Origin: Galeruca laticollis
Taxonomy: Eukaryota > Arthropoda > Insecta > Coleoptera > Chrysomelidae
Reading direction: 5' to 3'
DNA: 64,000 bases
Assembly: GCA_963921935.1 (NCBI GenBank)
Contig: OY998176.1
Location: 90,708,910-90,772,909 of the forward strand
The notes beneath the pieces are model-generated. The model worked only from the letters and a program-made list of their open reading frames with translations. It searched no databases and was not told where the DNA came from. Shown piece after piece: positions 56,491-64,000 of the stretch (position 1 is the first letter of the stretch; every line of letters begins with the position of its first letter). A program made the position numbers and the translations under genes.

Positions 56491-57890
56491 GAACAATTGT
56501 CAATTTCTCAGAATGTTTATCTAGAAACAGGTAGTTTAATTTAAAATAGTAGTATGAGTAGATTCCACGAAGTAAAGGTCGAGACAGTAAATTTCAGAAT
56601 ATGTATAAGAAATCTCCTTATTTCCAGTATGGTAATGGCAATACCATGCAATTAGGTAATTAATATTTCTCCGCAAGTAATTTTCTAATAATGAAGCTTG
56701 AATCTTCAGGATTTAACTTCATAGATCCACATTAATAGCCAGTAACTTTACTTCCACTATGATTTCTTTGTTTTTAAACCGTGGAAAATAACCCTTAGCC
56801 GAATTTATTCAATGAATAGATTCTCAATTTCTCATTATTAATATAAGTCTTAACCAATCCCTATTTTACATAGCAAAAGAATCGTTTCCTCATCCGGAAG
56901 TCTCATTTCACAGCAATGAAAAATATTGGATTCGACCCTTTGCGGGCGAGAATCATAAAAAATCTGCCACAAGTTTTATAACAGATACGACCAATAATTC
57001 AGAGGAACTTTTTCGCCTATATTGGCTTCAATAATACCCTAATAAAGTAAGCTGAATGCATGAAAATCGCTTGGATAAAATATACTTTATGGAAAGTAAT
57101 ATGCCGGTTATATTTTTCGATTTCTCCCTGTGGGCTTTCAAAATCGTTGTCTTAATTAGAATTTATTCTGTTTATTTATCCATTTAGAACACATTAAATA
57201 TAAACGGAGGGGAAATTCTCAAATTTTTTGTTTGCGGTATTAACCAGCAATTAGTTTCAACAATAAATCGGTTTCATTTAAAAAAGCGTTCATATGAAAT
57301 TGGATACTTCCTGTTGAAATTTGAGGTTGTGAAAATGGAATACTTTTGTTGCACAAATTGAAAACATTATTTGCAAAGCAGGAAACTTAATCAATTCACC
57401 ATTTGTTTTGGTTAGTCCTAAAAATTTAACCAACGCTTCGTTTATAATATGTAATAAATTATTACTTGAATTATTTGTTCGAGTAATGCGCTCATGGCAG
57501 CTTAATATTCAACGGATGAGTAGTATTTAGGAACTTCGTTCTGTATTCGACGGCCATATGAATCTTTATTGCTTCACTTATAATTATTATAGGAAATTTT
57601 ATACATTCTTTGGTGTAATTGAATAAATTCATTTGGCATGGATGAATTGTAGCCTACGTATCAAAACATTGAGCTTGTAAGGTGAGTTGGGGTGAGAGTT
57701 TAGTACAATTATGCAAGTTCACATATACGTACTCGTAAAAATTCATGCAAAGAAAATAATTTAATTTCCGGACACCAGTACCTTACTTGTGGTCTTCCTA
57801 ATATGCCGTAGTAGCAAAATAATTCAAATGGTAAAACTTTTGATTTTGTGCAATTTTTTTTTAAAATAAGGCATGTACTACACACTTGCC
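56491..57890. other. No feature identified
   Basis: AT-rich; nothing recognised. Confidence 0.4.
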
Positions 57891-57896
57891 TCATTA

Positions 57897-60478
57897 AGTG
57901 GGGTAAGTGTGTTGTCAAGAAATATTTTGAATATTTATGCATTTAAAGAAGTCTGGGGCATATGTGTAAGTCTGAAAAGAGCGATGTTTCATATGCTATA
58001 AAAAAATTTCAAAAAAGAAAATCGATCTAAGAGTTGAAAACTTTTTATTCAAAAATAATGAGAAAGTAAGAGGTTACAATTGCTAAATCAATCATTGATT
58101 CACATTTATGCAGAAATTGAAAAGTTACAGTAAGGTTAGATGATATATTGTAATTTTATTAAATTTTATAAGCTGAAAAATTTAGTTCAAGTCCTATCAG
58201 ACCTCGTTTAGTAAAGGTGGGTTGAGGAAGGGTTAATGCTATATTCTCTCTGGCAATGAGAGCACATTCATCTGGGCATTTCCATGCAGAAGTTGAACAG
58301 GTTAATGGATCTAAGGAAGGTACTTGATACTTTCTTGGTAAATTTTATTTCCAATTCCTCTTCTCTTTTGTTTGCGGAAATAACTTGACCATCATAGCAT
58401 TTCTCTGATTTTTGTCCTGATAAAGCCACTAATACCAGTCATCCTTCTCTATATCTGTCACAGGTTTATCCATTTCCGTCATGCATGCATCAAGTTATTT
58501 TATCTCTCTGATCTCCTCTTCTATATCGTCGTCACTGTCATCAAATACAATATTTTCATTTGAGCTTTTTTCATTTTTCTTATGATTTTCCTCCTCGTCA
58601 AAATTTTTACTTTTGTTCCCTTCCATGAGACTTTCAACTGTATCACTTGTTGTGACCACCGCACCTTTCGCTACCCATCTTTCTTTAATCTTATCAGTAG
58701 GATTTGATTGCTTAATCGTCGCCAACAGTAATTCTTGGAAGTCTACCGGTTTTTCTACTTGGTTTTCTACGTTTCCGCCAGAGGGACCTAACTGTGGAGA
58801 GTGACTTTGATGGTTATTCAATTCCTGATCAGGTTTACGTTGTTAGTCCTCCCATCTCGTGTACGCTGCAGGATCATATTTTCCTTTGGTAACTACGTAA
58901 GATTCAAAGGGGTGAATGTCACCTTTTTTAAAACCGTTGCGAATGATCTCAGGTGCTGTTTCTTTCCACATTTGATCTAGTAATGAACTTAACTTCGTTT
59001 TGGGTAGGTTTCTCCCCTCATTATGTCTTTGCCATTGGACAAGTGTTTGATACCAATTCACTTTTACAGACTTGAAAACGCTCAAATCTAGGGGCTGTAA
59101 TATATGAGATGAATGGGGCGGAAGTTTCAGGACTATTACTGTATTATCGCGAGAACCTTTGATAAGTCTGTCATCGACATGAGACACGTGACCGTCATAT
59201 ATAAGTAAGACAGGTCGATCAGGTCCTAATACTTCTAATAAGGCTTATCGAAGTAATTTAAGAACAGTTGGGATTCCATCAACCCATTGGCAGTCACGGC
59301 ATATGAAGTCCCTGGGAATTCGTCTGTACGAGGAGCAACCCAGTTATCCCACATATTTGTCGCTTTAAAAACGATCAATGGGTAAGCTTTAAATCCATCA
59401 GCGCTAACAGCCATCAATACAGTGGTATTTTCCCTTCCAGATCCAGCAGTTGTTCGCGATGAAGGAGTTCCTCGTTTTCTGACTATTTAAGTCTCAGAGG
59501 GATCCAATGATGAGCTCGTTTCATCTATATTCCAAATTTGACGAGGTTTAACGTGTAAGCTGAGGTCGTCTAACTGTTTCTTCAAGAGGTCAAAATAGTT
59601 ATTCATAACAAGAGGATCCAAACACTTTTTTCTGGCGTATTCCACCGATTGTGGTTTTTTATTGACCAATTATATCTCTTGGAGAAACCCAAAAACCAAT
59701 CTTCACCCGGTCGCCCATTCTTAAATGGTGTTTTGAGGTTATTTATAGTAACATATTGCTCAACAGTATTGAAAATGTCACGTCGTGTTAACCCTCACCC
59801 CCATTTTTCCATCGTGATCAAACATTCGGCGAGTCAAGCTTCTTCATTTATAGGAATTGCCGTTGATCTCCCCATAGATGAACTTTTCTTACCTCTAATT
59901 CCTCGCCTGTGGTAACTAAAAGCCAATGATCTCTGAAGGGTGGTCTTATCGTAAATTAAACGAGGGTGGTCTTATCGTAAATTAAACGTTTGTTAGATTT
60001 TTTTTGTAACACCGTACCATGGTTTCCTAGAACATAACAGAAACACATTATTATTCCATTTGTTTTCCAGGGGGTAAGTGTGTAGTGTGCTACACACTTG
60101 CCCGAAGTATTTATTACATACTGGCACACACATTAAATTCATGCGGGGCAACTTGTTTAGTAATTTAAATTTTGAGGTCAGATAAAAAAATAGAGAAATA
60201 TTATACAAAATTAAGAAATTACTTACTTTCTTGACTTGCTATCCCGATTTATTTGATAAAATCACTCTGCTTTCGAGGATGGCGGCAGATAAAAAATTAT
60301 CAACCAAATTATGTTCAATGACCACACTATCAATATTTCCTTTGATTAGCACTGCTTGTCTAAGAATTATTAGAACTCTTGAATTCTGCATTACATGTAG
60401 TTGTGCACCCTGCTCATAGATGGGGCCACAATAAACCACCGAATATAATGTGTGACGCCTCTACACACTTACCCCGGA
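57897..60478 (-). mobile_element. Tigger/pogo element with TA target
   Basis: The left end GGGGTAAGTGTGTTG (from 57900) and the complement of the right end, GGGGTAAGTGTGTAG (to about 60475), form terminal inverted repeats, and TA flanks lie at 57895-57896 and 60479-60480. A second right-end candidate, CTACACACTTGCCC at about 60090-60103, lies next to an inward-facing copy of the same repeat at 60066-60082, so the true right end could be near 60103, with an additional short element beyond it. Confidence 0.7.
58495..60020 (-). pseudogene. Tigger/pogo transposase (DDE_1)
   Basis: Starts at the ATG on the complement of 60018-60020 with MVRCYKKK. A frameshift and a tandem duplication of 25-26 bp (59938-59990) disrupt the HTH region (RLIYDKTTL). 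The CENP-B-type HTH follows (LTRRDIFNTVEQYV, NGRPGEDWFLGFSKRYNW, complement of about 59670-59830). The DDE_1 core runs from IWNIDET (near 59520) via VSADGFKAYPLIVFKATNMWDNW and IYDGHVSHVDD (near 59190) to LPPHSSHILQPLDLSVFK (near 59080-59130). The C-terminus is acidic (DDSDDDIEEEI). The three catalytic acidic positions are visible. Breaks lie near 59850, 59487 and 59235, and the linker at 58840 has a stop. Inactive copy of a widespread family. Confidence 0.85.
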
Positions 60479-60599
60479 TACACCTTTCCACCTTTCCTTA
60501 TATGGAAATTGAACCTTAATAATTACGAATATATCCTACAAAAAATTGCGAGACAAAAACTGAAGCTGAAACCAAAAATCCTACTTAATAAAAAAATAT

Positions 60600-61255
60600 A
60601 ATTTTCAACTCACACTTACTACAATCGTATAATTTCAAAACAGAAAGTAGAGTGAGTTCTAAATTGTTAAATGTATAAACAAATTCATTCCCATTAAAGA
60701 AGTCTGGTGTATAAAAACTTGAATATTCAGAATGCAATGCTGTCTATTTGGGTCATACCGTTAGAAATTTTGAAATCCGATGCGGTGAACACTTACGAGC
60801 ATACATATTAAAACCACCAGATAAATCGCACTACGTAAAACATCTACTTGACACCTAACACATAACTATATCTACTACATATTTGTGATAAGAAAGAAGA
60901 GCTGGATTTGTTTGAAAAGTTCGAACTTAGAAGGCACTTAAGAGACCCACAATATGAAGTTGTCAATGAACAGATGAATCTAGGCGGTTCTACACTGTCT
61001 TCTTGAGTAATAATTGTAAAGATCAGCAGATATAGTTTTCATGGTTATACTGATCTTGAATGAGAATAAGATATCCCCATAGGGCTAATAATATCTAAGC
61101 TTCAATTTTCGTAATATCATATCTTCTTCTTTCCTATATTTATGTATATTAAGTCAATCACAAGATAGGTCACTTCTTGGTCTAGTCAAAAATAATTATT
61201 AAACATAGGTAGGCATCACTTGAAATGTAATTTTAGTCATTATGACGATGATAGT
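60600..61255 (+). pseudogene. Penelope-like element 3' end, copy 2 (GIY-YIG)
   Basis: In shifting frames it encodes CNAVYLGHTVRNFEIRCGEH, then LRAYILKPPDKSHYVKHLLDT. Here the core of the GIY-YIG endonuclease (Tyr-Leu-Gly-x-Thr, then Arg, then Glu-His) is more complete than in copy 1. The later helices and a common 3' untranslated segment (to about 61255) match copy 1 closely. Upstream RT sequence is absent apart from a short block shared near 60625-60680. Confidence 0.75.
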
Positions 61256-61739
61256 AATATAAAAACCATTATCATTTTTCTAGAATTTGCACAATATGTT
61301 GTGGAGTTATTTAGAAAACGACATTTAAAAAAGCTACTACAATTACTGACATCGTTTCTAGTAAGTTTGAGCTTATAATGAGATTTATTTATTAAGACGG
61401 TTCCTAGGTTGATACAGCAAAAAACTGAAGAATTTCCATACCAAAGGCGGGATTACACGTGTCAAGTAGCTAAAGGAGGTTACTGAATCAAGTAGCTAAA
61501 TTTAGTTACTTGTATGGTGTGAGCAGCTTGATTTAGTACTTGCGCAAGTACCTCATTTAGTAAACTATTTAGTCAACTGATTAGAAACGTGTTCTACTCA
61601 CTTGAGAAAGTAGGTTCTCCCATCCCTGTTTCCATGCAACTAAAACGCCCACTAAACAAGTGTAGACAGGTCAGTGTTTAGTAGTATATTCAGTACAAAC
61701 GGGCAGAATATTTCCATTGTTTCGGTACTTTCGGTAGTG
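61256..61739. other. Possible Harbinger left end; otherwise nothing
   Basis: ggcgggattacacgtgtcaagtag near 61446 and repeated caagtagctaaa phrases up to 61505 may mark the left terminal region of the adjacent Harbinger element. The matching right end seems lost at the junction with M2. The rest is unrecognised. Confidence 0.35.
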
Positions 61740-62090
61740 ACAATGTTACGTTGGAGTGAAGCAACAGCAGGGGAGTAAGAGAATTATATCGTGAAAAGCA
61801 GAGGGATACAAAGGCTGCCATTAATGAAACCAAACATACCCGGCATATAGGCAAATTTAGGAGATCATGGGAATAGAGGGATTCGGAGTGTCTGTGATTA
61901 AAAATAAAATACGAGCATTGCGATCAACTTATTGTCAAGGAAAAATGGAATAAAAGATTCGATGAAGTCCAGAGCAGGATCGAAGGATTTTTACGTTCCT
62001 AGTGTAAAGTGGTTCAAGGAAATGGACGCATTTTTGGGTTGCGTGGACGATAACAAGAGACCTACACAGGATAATTTCGTTGTAAGTATA
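61740..62090 (+). pseudogene. MADF/Myb-like accessory protein of a Harbinger element
   Basis: Across frames the strand encodes RELYREKQRDTKAA, then GIEGFGVSVIKNKIRALRSTYCQ, then SMKSRAGSKDFYVPSVKWFKEMDAFLGCV. This is the pattern of MADF DNA-binding domains (VKxKIxxLRSxY, then YxPxxxWFxxxxFL), which accompany PIF/Harbinger transposases and help them bind DNA. A convergent Harbinger transposase fragment on the other strand at 62125-62472 supports the link. Two or three frameshifts break it. Confidence 0.65.
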
Positions 62091-62124
62091 TTATAGTACT
62101 GTCAATATTATGAAATAATCAAAA

Positions 62125-62472
62125 AATCATTCGTTGCTGCCATGAGACCTCACCTTCACCTATAAAATACTGGCAGATTTGGTGTCGCAGATCTTTAGCT
62201 CGTCTTAAAGAATGGTTACTTTCTTAGGTTCTTATTTCCGGCAGAAGACCAGTTTCATTTCTCCAAGAACCTAGTCTAATTTGACCACTTTCTATATCTT
62301 CTTCATCCATATATCCCTTTGGAGTATAACTGTTATTGAAGGTGATTCGCAAATAGTTATGTAATGCGCAACAAGCTTTCATAATTTTATCAACAGTTTC
62401 AGGAAAGCAGGCTATAGGCTTCTCAAAAACACGAAATCTGCTAGCAAGAATCCTGAAAGCATTTCCCACCAT
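62125..62472 (-). pseudogene. PIF/Harbinger transposase C-terminus
   Basis: The minus strand encodes VGNAFRILASRFRVFEKPI, then VDKIMKACCALHNYLR, the DDE_Tnp_4 end (catalytic Glu position replaced, VGNAF for VENAF), then an extension closing with AKDLRHQICQYF and GEVSWQQRM. It pairs with the MADF remnant on the opposite strand. Its upstream part is replaced at about 62465 by mariner M2 sequence. Confidence 0.8.
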
Positions 62473-63118
62473 CCATGTGGATTCACATCATCCCTTAAAT
62501 GCATATTATGAGAATTAATGACTCCATTTCTGGCGAAACCGGATTCGTCCGTAAAGAGAACGTTACTAATAATAAAAGTGTTGTCTGCCTGTTGTTATCG
62601 CAGAAACCACTGGCTATACTCAATTCGTCCAGGATAATCAACCACTGTCATACTGTATACTTTCTTCATGTGAAAAGGATATAACTGCTGTTCTCTTAGG
62701 ACGCGAGGAACAACTGATTTCGAGACGTTATGTTCTTTTGATGATTTTCGTAAACTCGTTGATGGTTCATTATCAACTGCATTTAACAAGTCTTGTTCAA
62801 CTGCCACAGTACGTACGCTTCGTACTGGACCTTCTCCACCTTTTTTTGGCAAAATCCTTCCTAAAATTTGAAATTTTGTTTTGTATACATGGTAAATTAC
62901 ATTTACTTATTCATACCCATTTCTCGTAACCTTAGATCAATACGCTCAAACATTCGTCTGTCTGACAATGCTCTGTTTGAAAAATGTTCTGCATAAAGCC
63001 TTCTGGCCTCTAAACAGTTTCGAGAAGCCATTTCATATATTAAATGCATATCTGCGTACTCAATAAGATTGAATTCTGCCATTGTAACTGTTAAACTAAA
63101 GACATGATTTATTGACAA
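62465..63118 (-). pseudogene. Mariner M2 transposase, N-terminal half (DUF4817 type)
   Basis: Minus strand. The DUF4817 domain at 62903-63118 (MAEFNLIEYADMHLIYEMA, RRLYAEHFSNRALSDRR). The HTH region at 62595-62852 (GPVRSVRTVAVEQDLLNAVDNEPSTSLRKSS). Then, after a shift, LFTDESGFARNGVINSHNMH with the first catalytic Asp, and DDVNPHGW. Coding ends there because the sequence passes straight into the Harbinger transposase. It is closely related to M1 in layout, and here the first catalytic motif is intact. Confidence 0.8.
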
Positions 63119-63770
63119 GTACTGACTACGAACTATTCAACACAACGTTTGACAACTAATCCTATGGTTACTTGATAAACGGTAGAAACACTTTACACTT
63201 TTAAAAAGTTTTTACCAGCTTGCGAATTAATAAGTCGTTAATGTTTTTTATCTTCTGCTATCGTTAAATTATTTTTTTGTAGTACTGTAGCTAAATCTTG
63301 GACATCGTGTTAATAAGTTAGGTAAATTGGTACGTAGTGCATTAATAAAACTGTAAATATTAGCCAAACGGCTCATTTTATCGAATTCCAACAAGAGTAC
63401 CTTTTCGTTAGCTTAATGTGTGAAGAAGTCAATTTCGATAATTTCATATAGGGTGTGCCATCCCTGCAAAATTTTTGGATCACTAACCATTGCGAGTAAC
63501 CCGTCCTTGGCTTCAAGGCATTACTGTAAATCTGTTTACCTTTCCAAAATGAACATACAGGTACATTATAGCTTTGCCGTGAATTTTATAAAGATCAAAT
63601 ACCTAATACACAAAATAAAAATAAAAACCAAATTCAAAATTAAAACTTTGGAGGCCTATAACTCGAAAACGAGGGCCTGCATAGAAAAAGTTTATATGAA
63701 GTACTAACATTATCATGGCTCACATTACACGCTCCCGACTTTTTTCCCATTATTCCCGGGACACCCTGTA
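63119..63770 (-). mobile_element. Mariner M2 5' leader and terminal inverted repeat
   Basis: CCCGGGACACCCTGTA at 63755-63770 (next to ta) is the same terminal repeat as M1 at 29766-29781. About 640 bases separate it from the transposase start, similar to M1. Confidence 0.7.
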
Positions 63771-64000
63771 TATTTATACATATACATTAATTGATCGAAG
63801 TTCAATGGGATATCCATATCCGCGGATATAGCGACTGGAATAGATATCCATAGGATATAATTTATCAATTGGGTTGGCACGAGCAATGCGCATGGCATAC
63901 TATGACGACAACACAACAAGGAAAATACTGGATGGATAACCGAATTTTTCCTTATAATCCAGAAAAAACTAATAAGAAGAAGATTCTCATGAACATTCAT
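63771..64000. other. No feature identified
   Basis: Flank of M2 to the window end; nothing recognised. Confidence 0.4.

Noticed and set aside
60239..60439. 66-codon minus-strand ORF inside the right end of the Tigger element
   Set aside because: No similarity recognised; lies in the leader region and may be chance.

Overview
This window reads as a transposon-rich stretch of an animal genome, almost certainly an insect. It is AT-rich and has no bacterial-type operons. I found no credible host gene, tRNA or rRNA. Nearly every recognisable coding stretch belongs to a mobile element, and nearly all are broken by stops, frameshifts, truncations or nested insertions. The mix (several piggyBac elements, Ty3/Gypsy and BEL/Pao LTR elements, DUF4817-type mariners, Tigger/pogo, PIF/Harbinger with a MADF partner, Penelope-like elements, and LINEs with (TAATC)n tails) fits an insect with a large genome. 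I cannot name the order with confidence.

Layout. 0.7-1.1 kb: tail of a LINE. 1.66-14.7 kb: a nested stack. A dispersed repeat (R, copy A) was hit by a Gypsy provirus (Gypsy-1, minus strand, 123-bp LTR, 5-bp target duplication AGTGT at 2092-2096 and 14649-14653). The left LTR was then interrupted by a 1.56-kb segment with palindromic ends and by a LINE (LINE-1, 3.77-6.92 kb). The gag gene was interrupted by a piggyBac (pB1), which itself holds a Tc1/mariner element inserted at a TA. 16.5-19.8 kb: a second LINE (LINE-2). 20.37-22.85 kb: Gypsy-2, whose pol is followed in the same frame by an ORF resembling a macro domain (OARD1-like ADP-ribose hydrolase fold). It is cut off and fused to a BEL/Pao tail at 22.85-23.06 kb. 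25.6-28.08 kb: Gypsy-3 gag-pol, ending in mariner M1 (to 29.78 kb). 30.5-31.3 kb: LINE-3 fragment. 31.85-33.93 kb: a tandem satellite of about 142 bp. 34.46-37.35 kb: copy B of repeat R, split by piggyBac pB2.

37.6-38.55 kb: a LINE 5' region with a truncated LINE-1 relative inserted in it. 38.6-39.85 kb: badly decayed Gypsy-4 integrase. 42.0 and 52.4 kb: two long foldback elements sharing the same apex sequence. 43.1-43.6 kb: minisatellite. 45.86-48.47 kb: piggyBac pB3 with both ends visible. 48.8-49.2 kb: Harbinger transposase tail. 53.8-54.4 kb: LINE ORF1-like coiled coil. 55.4-56.5 and 60.6-61.25 kb: two Penelope-like 3' halves. 57.9-60.5 kb: a Tigger/pogo element with TA target. 61.7-62.5 kb: Harbinger MADF and transposase pieces joined to mariner M2 (62.47-63.77 kb).

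The genes do not form a cell pathway; their relations are those of nesting and relative age. The most unusual items are the macro-domain ORF in Gypsy-2, the two foldbacks with a shared apex, and the fact that both copies of repeat R were invaded within a few bases of the same palindrome by unrelated elements. Long stretches, especially 14.7-16.4, 23.5-25.5, 39.9-41.9, 43.6-45.5, 49.2-52.3 and 56.5-57.9 kb, show nothing I can identify.
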